Assembly (NCBI GenBank): GCA_021018815.1
Contig: JAITYX010000141.1
Location: 62,001 to 126,000, forward strand
Direction of reading: 5' to 3'
Length of the DNA stretch: 64,000 nucleotides
From: Talinum fruticosum
Taxonomy: Eukaryota > Streptophyta > Magnoliopsida > Caryophyllales > Talinaceae
Positions 46,089 through 56,106 of the stretch are shown here, piece by piece (position 1 is the first letter of the stretch; the number at the start of each line of letters is the position of its first letter). The translations under genes and the position numbers were made by a program. The notes under the pieces were generated by a model, which was given only the letters and a program-made list of their open reading frames with translations, was not told where the DNA came from and ran no database searches.

Positions 46089-46258
46089 CTTCTGTTCATG
46101 GGATCATCTTTCCTATGTTTGGGTTTTTGATATCCTCCGTCATCAAGATTTTCTACGAACCAACACATATGCTCTTCTGTTCATGGGATCATCTTTCCTA
46201 TGTTTGGGTTTTTGATATCCTCCGTCATCAAGATTTTCTGCGAACCAACACATATGCT
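46089..46258 (+). repeat. 85 bp tandem duplication inside an ABCB exon
   Basis: The 85 bp from 46089 (CTTCTGTTCATGGGATCATC to ACACATATGCT) is repeated immediately at 46174 with a single A/G difference. Because 85 is not a multiple of three, the second copy is read out of frame and hits a TAA at 46259. Deleting one copy would restore PTHMLKKDSRTWAF. Confidence 0.95.
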
Positions 46259-48181
46259 TAAGAAGGATTCGAGGACTTGGGCATTTGTTTTTATGGGTTT
46301 AGGTTTTGCCAGTTTGATAGGCATACCAGTCCAGAACTGCTTCTTTGGAATTGCTGGAGGAAAGCTGATTCGAAGGGTCCGTTTCATGACCTTTGAGAAG
46401 GTTGTCCACCAGGAAATTAAGTGGTTTGATGACTCTGCAAATTCAAGGTAGCGTTTTTTTTTTTTTTGAAATAATGGATGAATTTCATGAATTGAATTCA
46501 AGGTAGCCTAGTTTCACTAATGCATTATGATTTTTCCTGGTTCTTCTGTTCAATATTTGTTTTGACGCTGTGGGCACTTTTTTTTTTTTTTTCTGATAAT
46601 CAGTGGAGCAATCGGAGCAAGATTATCAACAGATGCTTCAAATATTAAGAGACTTGTAGGGGATCAGCTGGCCTTGATTACACAGAATATAGCAACAGTA
46701 GTTGCTGGGCTCGTGATAGCTTTCACAGCGAACTGGATTCTTGCACTCATCATTCTGTCTGTTGCACCATTTATGTTTGTACAAGGGTATCTTCAAGGAA
46801 AATTTATGAAGGGATTTAGTGCAGATGCTAAGGTTCGTATTATTCACTAACTTTATTTCACTCTTTTCTTTCTTTTCTTTTTTTTTTTTTCTGGTATACG
46901 TATGATGTTACTGTCAGATTTGGTAAAATGGAACCATGCCCAAAACCTTAGTCAGCCATAATCAGCATTTTGACACAAGTGTATTATGCACCTCAACAAT
47001 TTGACTGGAAGATGTCCTACCTGAAGTAGATCCGACCCAAATATTCCATCAATTCATTTTCACATGACATATCCGAGTTTTCCATGCCTATGATTGATGA
47101 TGATGATGATGTGCTTAAGAGCTTCTGCGTTTACTCTGCAGCTGATGTATGAAGATGCTAGCCAAGTCGCAAATGATGCAGTTGGGAGCATCAGAACAAT
47201 TGCTTCCTTCTGTGCAGAGAAAAAGGTGATGGATTTGTACCAGAAGAAATGTGAGGCGCCTGTCAAAAGCAGTGTTCGTTTGGGAATCATAAGTGGTGTA
47301 GGCTTCGGTTTCTCTTTCCTTGTACTTTACTGCACAAACGGCTTCTGCTTCTACATTGGGGCCATACTAATCCAGCATGGAAAAGCTACATTTGCACAAG
47401 TTTTCAAGGTAATTGAACAATTATCAGTAATTCAGTAATTCAGTCTCTCTACTTGCAAGGAAGTAGCCTACATTGGATCTCCCTAGATCCTGTAAAGGCA
47501 GGACCCATACTGGGAGGAGGAGGAGTTGTTCAACTTAATATATTCTGATTTTCGGAGGAGGAGTTGTTCAACTTAATATATTCTGATTTTCTTTCTTCAT
47601 TCTGATTGACTTGTTCTTTATTTTCATTATCTGTGTTGCAGGTTTTCTTTGCACTGACAATTTCAGCAGTAGGTTTGTCACAAAGCAGCAGCATGGCTAT
47701 GGACAAAACAAAGGCTAAGGACTCTGCTGCCTCGATCTTCAAGATTCTCGATAGCAAGCCCAGTATAGATTCGAGCAGTGATCAGGGCATGACACTGGAA
47801 AGTGTGCAGGGCGACATTGAGTTCAGCCATGTCAGCTTCAAATACCCAACTCGCCCAGATATTCAGATCTTCAGAGACTTATGCTTGTTCATTCCATCTA
47901 GAAAGGTAATCCATACGAACAATAGCATATAAATAGGCCAACCTGAATTGCCCAACTCAAACCTAATCACCCAGATTTTCCTTAACAATATTAATTGTAA
48001 TTTCCTCACAACAAATCACGGAGAATTTCCATATGACAACCCAAATTATCTAAGTTCAATTAAATTCGGCCAATAAAACAGAACAATTTTTTGTTCGTTT
48101 TAATAGTATGTAAGTGAAAAATCTTCTCTCTTTTCTGAACTCTTTAAATCTCTGACTGTATTTTCTGGAAATACCTTTCAG

Positions 48182-48840
48182 ACTGTTGCACTTGTTGGAG
48201 AAAGTGGCAGCGGAAAATCCACAGTGATCAGCATGATCCAAAGATTCTATGACCCTGAAAAAGGCCAAATCTTCCTGGACAGAGTGGAAATCAACAAGTT
48301 CAAGCTAAGCTGGCTAAGACAACAAATGGGGCTAGTGAGCCAAGAGCCAATACTATTTAACGAGACCATTCAAGCCAATATAGCCTCTGGCAAGCAAGGA
48401 GAAGCAGCCACAGAGAACGAGATCATCGAGGCAGCCAAAGCAGCCAATGCCCACAACTTCATCTCAGGACTCCCCAAGGCTACGACACCTCAGTAGGGGA
48501 AAGAGGGGTGCAACTCTCTGGGGGTCAAAAACAAAGGATCGCCATAGACAGGGCAATTTTGAAGTACCTGAAAATTCTCTTACTTGATGAAGCCACAAGT
48601 GCACTTGATGCTGAGTCTGAACGAATAGTGCAGGATGCCTTAGACAGCGTAATGGTGGACCGAACAACAGTGGTGGTGGCTCATAGGCTTACAACCATCA
48701 AGAATGCTGATGTCATTGCTGTGGTAAAGAATGGAGTGGTGGCTGAGAAGGGGAAACATGCTGAGCTCATGAAGATTCCTGATGGTGCTTATGCTTCACT
48801 TGTTGCTCTGCATGCTAGTTCATCCACCTCAAAGGATTAG
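48182..48840 (+). other. Second nucleotide-binding domain and C-terminus of the ABCB gene
   Basis: The last exon encodes Walker [10 protein letters not shown]-loop LVSQEP, signature LSGGQKQ, Walker B and the C-terminus [20 protein letters not shown], with a stop at 48838-48840. At 48476-48482 CCCAAGGCTACG lacks one G compared with the family sequence GLP.GYDT. The frame terminates at TAG 48494-48496. In the signature helix the usual IAIARAI reads IAIDRAI, a charged substitution in a very conserved stretch. Confidence 0.9.
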
Positions 48841-48844
48841 GGTG

Positions 48845-49590
48845 AGATGGTACCGGCTTTTTTTCTTTTCTAAAATTTAACCCTGAAGCTTGTAGAATAG
48901 ATTTTTTTTTCTTTTTTGGAGCAACTCAGCTTCTGCTTTTCTTGTAACAAGTTTTGTATCTTGCAGATATATGAAGAATTTTGTTCATTGGATATATAAT
49001 TAACAAGAATCTTGTGAGATATATGAGTTTGGATTGAGTTCAAAAAATAACAAAGGTATCATGAAATTTCTATTTGACAGAATAGCAGCAAAGTTCGAGC
49101 TATATAATCAATGGAAACCAGAACAAACATATTGTTTTGCATGAAGCAAGGAAATTGTATGGGACTCTCAAAGATGTCGCATGCAACAGGTTTTTATTTT
49201 TATTTTTTGGATAGTTGATAATAAGGCAAGTGCTTAGACTTGCTGATTACATTACAAGTTGCCAATGAGGCCTACTTAAAAATTATCTTATCCAGAACAA
49301 ACAGCTGATGAAGTTGAAGAAATTGGAAATAATTTCAGCTACTACTTTGAAACTAAAGATACTAGAGCCAACTCTATCGTATGGATACTTGGTACTCTTG
49401 CTAGACATCTATTATTCAGGCACGGTTAATTTCAGATCGAGTTATGTAAGGGTAGATGGGAGACATATATATAATTGAGGTACATTGCCTAATACTTGTA
49501 CAATATATAATATATATACTCAAGCAAGTTTGCATTTAATTTGAGTCAATCAAGGTATATGTAATATTCTATTGCATTTGTTGCAATTTT
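48845..49590. other. ABCB 3' flank, no further gene recognised
   Basis: AT-rich DNA that may include the 3' untranslated region. I could not name a convincing polyadenylation signal or another coding exon. Confidence 0.4.
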
Positions 49591-49780
49591 CCTATAAGTT
49601 TATCCAGAAAATACAATAGTCACTTATTGGTTTCACCAAGCCTAGTGCTGAGTGCCATTTCCTTCTACGAAAGATAGTAGTAAGTTCTTCTATCATTGTT
49701 TTGAGAACTGTTAAGGCATACTGTAACAGTGAATTTTCAATATTAACAAACACAAGGAATAGAAAGGTGAGATGAAAGAC

Positions 49781-49885
49781 CTTGCCGAAAATTAGATAGT
49801 CGCCAACCAAGAGACTCAGCTCCCTCTCAGATTCAGCGGAGAATTCATTCATTGCCAGAAAGAGTTGAATGAAATGCCCAATCAT
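49781..49885 (-). CDS. Possible SH3-domain exon fragment
   Basis: The minus strand encodes FLAMNEFSAESERELSLLVG followed by DYLIFGK, after MIGHFIQL. This is close to the first half of an SH3 domain (AL.DF.AES..ELSL..GD.L). Plant SH3-domain proteins of the SH3P2 type carry F..A..PF.A.S..ELSLSVGDYVVVRKV at the same place. The frame then meets AAG|GTCTTT at 49780, which could be a donor. I did not find the second half of the domain (the ..GWAEGECKGKAGWFP part) further along the minus strand, so this may be an orphan or pseudogene exon. Confidence 0.4.
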
Positions 49886-49889
49886 CCAT

Positions 49890-52050
49890 GCATATTCATG
49901 AAGCTACTTGATAACCGTCCATTGTCAACAGCCCCAGAAGTCAGAACCCAGTACCACACATCGCCAAACTTACTAGTATTACGACGTAGGAATTACAGAA
50001 CTCCAACAAGAATTTGTTTTATTTATGGATAGAGTTCAAATGTAAGCTGGCCACTTTTTAGTTAATTTTAAGGAGCTATAAGGTTGTAAGGAGCTCTAAT
50101 ATGGTTGTAAAGTTAATCATAAAAAATATAAACAATTATAAGGAGGTGTAAGAAGTTATAATAAACTGTAAGAATGTAACTTAAAGTTAAATAGAATAAA
50201 GCTGGTTAATTTTTTTTTTCAATAGGGGTTAAAAGGTGAGATGTTCACTAGTGAAACAAAATTTTCTGTCCAGATAAGATGTGAATAGTCAGAGTTATTA
50301 CATGAAATGTCAAAACCAACAGTCAAGAAACCTAACTCAGATGGAAAAATTGGTTGAAGTACCTAACCAACATTCAATTGCAGAAGCCTTTTTGTCCACT
50401 GCCTTTTTGATTAAATGCCAATATCCCATATCATTGTTGAGACAATATGGCAGATTGTTGTACAACTGACAAGGTAAATTATCTCGTTTATGTTGTTTTA
50501 AGGCTCAATTTTTAGTCTAATCCCTTGAAAATATACAGGATTTTCCTAATTTCAGCAGTAAAGTATCCTAATGGTACAATAAAAAGTTCCATGGCTAAAA
50601 TTGCCATTTGAAGGTTCCTAAGGTGGGTGTATCAACCCAAATGGGAAGGTAAACAGCAAAATTCAAACTTTGAATAAACTCAAGAGAACTTTGACAATGT
50701 AAATAAAGACGGGACAAAACAAGTCCCTTTGGATTTAACCAATTCACTATGCCTTTTACTCAAAGCTACAACTGCAAGCTCCTGTCAAAGTCCTCGATTG
50801 CCGCCACTCACTTCTAGGTCCTGTATGCGCACTGAGAGTATCTGCTCCTCACCATATGTCGCGAGATGGTTGGACGAATGAAAAATATGGAACATTTTAT
50901 GGCCCTAAAATAATGATATGTCACCTCCGAGTATATCCTAACAGGAGCATTTAAGAATTTACACATGTCATTCTCTCGGGTTTCGAGTCAACACTGTGAT
51001 CAACTCTCAACTAAGTACTTTTAACAAAGTAATAGATATTTTAGATGATTCTCTCAATAATCTCTAAGTTGAATGCTCAAATCACATCTAACCCGCACAA
51101 GGCAGGTGCTGTAAAAATGGGTATGGGGCGGGTAAAATCTATATTTGTATCCATATAGTCGTACTCGCCCCAATTGCCATTTCCCCAGTACTCGATCCCT
51201 ATCAATTTTTTTCCCCATTTTCATCACCAATTCGAGTTTTAGTTGGGGCGGATTTTGCTAAATTAAACTCTTACAGGTTTTATTGTCGACTAACCGACTA
51301 CAATAGATTTCCAGCTGAAGCATTGTCATTTTGGGTCCAAAACTAGTAATATAAAGTGGTATGGTGGGGAAAACAAATTAACATGGTGGCTAGGGTGCAG
51401 ATATTTATTTGGGGGAAATTTTTTAATTTTTTATAGAAAATAATTTTCTAATTTTTCATTATCCGTAAAGAAAAGGACGGAGAAAATAATTTTAAAGAAA
51501 AATCATTTTCACCTATATGGGGAAAACTATTTTCAATGTAAAAAGAAAGGAAGTTGATTTTAATACACACGAAAATTTCAACTATTTGAATTGAAACATG
51601 ATCATATGATAGAAAATATTAGTTTAAGCTCACCTCTAAAATTTGAGGACAAAATTTCTTCATCTAGTTAACATTTATTCTCATCACAACAATTCAGTCG
51701 AAATTTATGACTACTAAAATAATAAATGTCGTCCCAACGATTTAGTGAATATTTGTGATCAACAAAATAATTCAATAAATTTTTTGTCCAAATTGCTTTG
51801 TTGAAGGCCTAAATGGTATCCAAATTCTATAATATTTTAGGAGTGTTTTGATTTTTCCTGTGATCTTCTACAATGTATAAGAAATTATAATTGATTGAAC
51901 AATATTGACCAAAGTTTGACCAATTTGACTTTAGTTTTAGAGATAGTTTTTCAAAAACTTGTTTTCCTTTATAACAACCAATGGAAAATATGAGGTGAAA
52001 ATAATTTTTTTAAAAAAGCACTCATAGATAATTTTTTTCAAGAAAATATT
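49890..52050. other. Intergenic DNA with low-complexity patches
   Basis: No gene recognised. 51115-51260 holds GGGGCGGGT/ACTCGCCCC-type sequence common in plant repeats. 51400-52045 has repeated AAAATAATTTTC/GAAAATTATTTT motifs resembling the sub-terminal DNA of the Harbinger element at 33420. Confidence 0.4.
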
Positions 52051-52053
52051 TTA

Positions 52054-52073
52054 CCAAACTAAACACACCCTAA
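52054..52073 (-). repeat. Harbinger-like terminus without partner
   Basis: CCAAACTAAACACACCC followed by TAA is the inverted form of the Harbinger end GGGTGTGTTTG, with a TAA next to it. The AT-rich sequence to its left resembles the sub-terminal part. No left terminus was found, so this may be a truncated miniature element. Confidence 0.35.
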
Positions 52074-52137
52074 ATGAAAAGGATGGAAACGCCATAACAA
52101 ATTCCAAGAAAATTCTAGCCTTCGTAACATCCCAAAT

Positions 52138-52139
<2 letters not shown>

Positions 52140-52178
<39 letters not shown>
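52140..52178. repeat. (AAT)n microsatellite, about 39 bp
   Basis: Pure ATA/AAT triplet run. The sequence before it, GTAACATCCCAAATTT, resembles the start of a Tat or Tekay-type gypsy LTR (TGTAACATCCC), which would place an LTR border near 52122. This is not confirmed by a second copy. Confidence 0.9.
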
Positions 52179-52567
52179 TGTTTCCGGAGAAAACCGAGTT
52201 TATGATGTGGATGATGATTAGGAGAAAGGAAGGATTTATCGCTCCGGTCGCTGTGGATGTGGCACGATCGATCCGATTCCGCGAGGCGACCATATGAACC
52301 TACAAAACGGCGAAGCCCGGGTGGTGGATCCCGGGAACGCCCATCCGACGCTCAAGTTAGTGTTTGACTAAAGGATCGAGGAAATCTTCCTCGACGTGCG
52401 TGGGGGATTCCTTGGGAGTCGAGAAGTTTTCCAAAGATGGAAATTCTCGGGATGAGTGTTAATGAACGTTGATGAATGTTGATGAATGTTGAGAGCTTAG
52501 GAAGCTTTGAGGTATGATTATGAGTAAAGAGAGACTTTGTGAAATGTGAACATAACATATCGACTTC

Positions 52568-52900
52568 TCATCGGCCATGATAAGAGGGAGTAGGAGGGCC
52601 ATCTACCGACTCACCACTCTCCAAGGGAGGGTCGGATGACGAGCCAACGCCGGGAGTGTTTCCTCCTCCGGTAGCAATGTTTGCCGAAGAATTAAGGTTC
52701 GCCGATTGAAGCTCAATGATACGAATGTGGTTGCACTCCACCCAAGCCTCAAGTATACCCCATTCAGGATGGAGTGCAGCTTGAAACAACCTAAGAAACT
52801 CCGCCTTATCGTTGATCAATCCCATCTTGCGATAGAACAATCGGCTTGGGTTTCTTAGGTTGTTCCGAACCCCGAAGGATAGCCCCTTGTGTGGACAGAG
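52568..52900 (-). CDS. Open frame of unknown nature, probably transposon-derived
   Basis: A minus-strand frame encodes GVRNNLRNPSRLFYRKMGLI, then LRLFQAALHPEWGILEAWVE, and a C-terminal tail rich in serine, glycine and proline that ends SYHGR. The reading frame is open from about 53017, but the part beyond 52904 overlaps the terminal repeat of a candidate transposon. The original gene was probably cut there. I do not recognise the family. Its position between LTR-like sequence and the gypsy-type region makes a retroelement origin likely. Confidence 0.35.
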   Translation of the reverse strand, partial: LCPHKGLSFGVRNNLRNPSRLFYRKMGLINDKAEFLRLFQAALHPEWGILEAWVECNHIRIIELQSANLNSSANIATGGGNTPGVGSSSDPPLESGESVDGPPTPSYHGR

Positions 52901-52903
52901 ATC

Positions 52904-54193
52904 GGGGCGGAGGCTTGACCAGCCCAAGGGTGTCCATGGACACCCTTGGCCCAAAAATAATCTAAGTGATGTATATATCGGAATTATAAAAATTAAAATA
53001 GTAGGGTAATTGGACACCCTAAAATTTGGCCCAAAACAAAACTGGACACCCTTGCCTTGATGGACCGGCCCTTGCTCGTGAGACCCTCAAGTCTCTCTCC
53101 TATCTTAGGCTCAGCTCTCTCTCTCTCTCCACTCCTCGGTCTCTCAAGTTCTCTACGCTGCTCTTAGTTCTCTCTCTCCTTTCTCTCCTGTGCTTCCTCT
53201 CGGGCTCTCTATATCTCGGCTTCGGCGGTTCCTTTCTCGCCCTCTCTAATCTCTCGCTCTTGTTGGTCTCACTCTTCTTTTGGCCTCTGTTGTCGTTGCC
53301 TCCGCCCCACACTTACTCGCTTTCTCCCTCTCTGCTCTAAACCTCACGGCGTCGCTCGGTGCTCGGTCTCCTCTCTGCTTTCCCCTCTCTCGTTGGTCTC
53401 ACTGCGTTCGGCCTCTCGCTGTCATCGCCTCCGCCCAAGTCGACAGTCTCGCTGCTTTCTCCCTCTCTGCTCTCAACCTCACGGCGACGCTCGGTGCTCG
53501 GTCTCCTCGCTGCGACACTCGGTGCTCCTTCTCGATCTCCGGCCAGCAAGCAGCCCATCCACACCACACCGGCGACTCTCACATCACCTCCTCGGCCTCA
53601 ATTTGAAGTTAAACCCTAGGTTTTTGAAATTCGAGTATACCTTTAAAATTCAGCCTAAATTAGACTTTAATTATGTGATGGCATTGAGTTAGCGTTAAGA
53701 GGTTCTTGGTTTGGTCTGTTTCCGGCCTTTGAAATTCAGCCTCTTAACCCACTACCAAGAACTAGTATAACATCATTTGTCCTGTCTTGAATGGACTTTG
53801 CTCACTCATTGCCTTGAGCCTTTGAATTGATTGAAAAAATTGCTATGAATTGATTGAATAGTAATCGGTAAACATATAGCATCATTTGTATGTCTCCGAC
53901 CAACAAGAACTTTGCTCACTCACTGCTTTCCAATTAGTTATTTTATTATTTTGTTAATTAGTTGTTTTGTTTGACTCGTGATTTGTTGTATGGTTGTGTG
54001 TAGTTATAATCTATGCGATTGTGTTTTTGGCGTTTGTGTTGAATTTTTTAGTTTTTTGTCCAATTTAATATGGGTCGACACAATTCACTTTTTTTTTCTT
54101 TGAGCCTTTGAATTGATGAACTTTTTTCCCCGCATATGTTTATTAATTTCAATAGGTGGACACCCTTACTTGAAATTCCTGGCTCCGCCACCG
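52904..54193. mobile_element. Candidate 1.3 kb non-autonomous DNA transposon
   Basis: The left end GGGGCGGAGGCTTGACC... AAGGGTGTCCA and the reversed right end GGTGGCGGAGCCAGG... TAAGGGTGTCCA form an imperfect inverted repeat of roughly 35 bp. The right end (GGACACCC... CCTGGCTCCGCC) is a sequence I associate with repeated plant elements. Inside are a pyrimidine-rich region and a 135 bp tandem duplication (53319/53454). There is no transposase. I could not find a clean target duplication, so superfamily and exact borders are open. Confidence 0.5.
52924..52949. repeat. 26 bp perfect palindrome
   Basis: The segment is its own reverse complement over 26 bases. The outer arms are CCAAGGGTGTCC and GGACACCCTTGG, and the centre is CCATGG. 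It lies at the inner edge of the candidate transposon's left terminal repeat. Confidence 0.95.
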
Positions 54194-54365
54194 ACGAGAT
54201 ACGATCGGTTATCCTCTCGGAGGCTAAGTCATTGCTTGACGAGCGTTCGGGCTTTGCTCGTTTTGTCTCTGTAATTCTTGTGATGATTTTTTTTGACTCC
54301 TAAACCCGACCTCTCATACCGACCCCTCCTACCGACTCCTAAGACCGACTCCTAAAACCGATCAC

Positions 54366-55735
54366 TTGCCTTGTTTTCTTGCTCTCACCCCTTCGGCCCG
54401 ACTTTCTCTCATGCTGGGCTCTCTCTCGGCCCAATTCACTCCCGCGGCTCCCTCTCCGGGCCTGCTCTCTCTCTCCTTCACGCCTGCCCTCCCTCTCCTC
54501 GACCGGGCCCGCTTTCCCCATCCCTTGGCCCACCCTTTCGAAATCCCTCACTCCCACCTCTCTCTCTCCTCTTGCCCTAGCTGCACGCCTGCTGAGCCCC
54601 CTCCCTTCGTCTGCCGCTACAACTCTCACCTTCCCTCCTCTCGGTCTCACCGCACTCGTCGGCTGCGCCTCTCTCCACTCGGCTCAGTACTTCCCTCCTC
54701 CTCTCGCTTGCTTTCCATCCCCCACCCCGGACCCGATCCCCCACCCCTCCCCTCACTCGCTCCTTCTCTCTCCCCTCGGTCCCCCTGTTTTGCTGCTGTT
54801 GCCCCCACCCCCTACTACGCTTGGCTAGCCCCTCCGGACACCGCCTCCCCTCCCCGAGCCCCCGCTCTCGCTCACTCTCTCTCCCCTTCTCTCTCACTCG
54901 GTCCCGCTGTTTTGCTGCTGTTGCCCCCACCCCCTACTATGCTTGGCTAGCCCCTTTAGACGCCGCCTCCCCTCCCTCCCGGACCCGACCCCTCCCCGAA
55001 CCCCCGCTCTCGCTCACTCTCTCTCCCTCTCTCCCACTTGGTCCCCCTGTTTTCCCTGCGGCTGCCCCCTCTCCACTACACCCGGCTAGCTCCCCGGATG
55101 CCGCCTCCTCCTCCGGACTCAACCCCTCCTCGAGCCCCCCGCTCTCGCTCACTCTCTCTCCCCTCTCTCCCACTTGGCCTCCCGCTCACGCTAACTCTCC
55201 CGCTCACGCCGACTCTCTCTCCTTCGGCCCCTCACTCGGACTCACCTCTCCCGGACCGACCCCTCCCCGAACCCCGAGACAGACCCTTCCCCCGACCCTC
55301 ACACCGACCCCTCACTCTCTCGTCATCTCGCTCACGCTAACTCTCTCGCTAGCACTCTCTCCTTCGGCCCCTCACTCGGACTCACCTCTCCCCGGACCGA
55401 CACGTCCCCCGACCCCCGAGACCGACTCCTCCCCGACCCCTCACTCTCTCATCATCTCGCTCACGCTAACTCTCTCGCTGGCTCTCTCTCTTCGGCCCCT
55501 CACTCGGACTCATCTCTCCCTGGACCGACCCGCCCCCGACCCCCTAGACCGACCCCTCACATCGACCCCTTACTCTCTCGTCATCTCGCTCACGCTAACT
55601 CTCTCACCGACTCTCTCTCCTTTGGCCCCTCACTCGGACCCACCTCCCCGGACCGACCCTTCCCCGACCCCTAAGACCGACCCCTCCCAAACCCTAGCCC
55701 TTGCTCGAGACTCCTCCCAAAACGCCAAAATACCC
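54366..55735 (+). repeat. Pyrimidine-rich tandem-repeat block
   Basis: About 1.4 kb of CT-rich DNA contains two tandem arrays. In the first, GGTCCC(C/G)CTGTTTT units start at about 54779, 54900 and 55040 (period 120-140 bp). In the second, units beginning GCTCACGCTAAC start at 55194, 55330, 55459 and 55588 (period about 129 bp). Each unit of the second contains TTCGGCCCCTCACTCGGACT and GGACCGACCC. Long serine/proline-rich frames in several phases are a by-product of the composition. Confidence 0.85.
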
Positions 55736-55740
55736 CCCAA

Positions 55741-55767
55741 AAACCCTAACCTTAACCCTAACCCTAG
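55741..55767 (+). repeat. Short CCCTAA telomere-like motif
   Basis: AAACCCTAACCTTAACCCTA and then ACCCTAG form three to four units of the plant telomere complement, just upstream of a TATA box. Such motifs occur in plant promoters (telo-box) and in LTRs. Confidence 0.7.
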
Positions 55768-55916
55768 AATTTTTAGTTTTTTCTTTTTATTTAATTTTTG
55801 CTTGAGCAAAAACCCGAAATCGTTAATTTGAATTTTGAATTTTGAATTTTTAAATTTGGTCTTGTGCAGGGAGGCGGTACGACTTCAGCTGATTCGACTT
55901 ATCGGGAAGGGAGCTC

Positions 55917-55923
55917 TATATAA
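55917..55923 (+). promoter_or_regulatory. TATA box upstream of the gypsy-type ORF
   Basis: TATATAA within GAGCTCTATATAACCCGCCT lies about 190 bp before the first plausible ATG (56107) of the plus-strand gypsy-type ORF. It is a candidate promoter for that antisense gene or part of an LTR. Confidence 0.45.
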
Positions 55924-56106
55924 CCCGCCTCTTGGCGTTCCTCTTCATTATCCATAAATTAATTCTCAAAGTGAGGGAGAGAGCACTTGGAAGGAGCCTT
56001 CAAGCTAGACTCGGGCATTCATCATCTTCATTGGATTTTTGAGGTATATCTTTGAATAACCCACTTGTAGTTTGAGTATTCAATTAGATGCATGCCTTAG
56101 AATAAT

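Larger units (their letters stand above)
42659..48840 (+). pseudogene. ABC transporter B family (P-glycoprotein/MDR type), 5'-truncated and frame-broken
   Basis: Full-size ABCB proteins are plasma-membrane pumps with two membrane domains and two ATP-binding domains; plant members export auxin, alkaloids and other compounds. Ten exons are visible: 42659-42713, 43272-43669, 43821-44059, 44180-44705, 44839-45114, 45666-46447, 46604-46832, 47142-47408, 47642-47905 and 48182-48840. All have GT-AG borders and matching phases. The first visible exon begins mid-helix (VSLRFLYLAI), so the usual N-terminus is absent. Motifs seen: [11 protein letters not shown], Walker A GQSGSGKS (44430) and GESGSGKS (48197), LSGGQKQ (44874, 48514), Walker [13 protein letters not shown] twice, and a serine-rich linker at 45680-46010. 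Lesions: one-base losses near 44857 and 48478, and an 85 bp duplication at 46089. The sequence resembles the ABCB4/11/12/21 group of Arabidopsis. Sequencing error could explain the single-base changes, but not the missing exon(s). Confidence 0.93.

Noticed and set aside
42659..48840. A functional ABCB transporter gene
   Set aside because: The N-terminal exon(s), two reading-frame bases and the integrity of one membrane exon are missing. As written, no full-length protein can be produced.
54821..55831. 336-residue serine/proline-rich open frame, the longest on the plus strand
   Set aside because: It overlaps equally open frames in other phases and on the other strand, and consists of translated pyrimidine-rich tandem repeats. 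It has no domain or start context, so it is a composition artefact.
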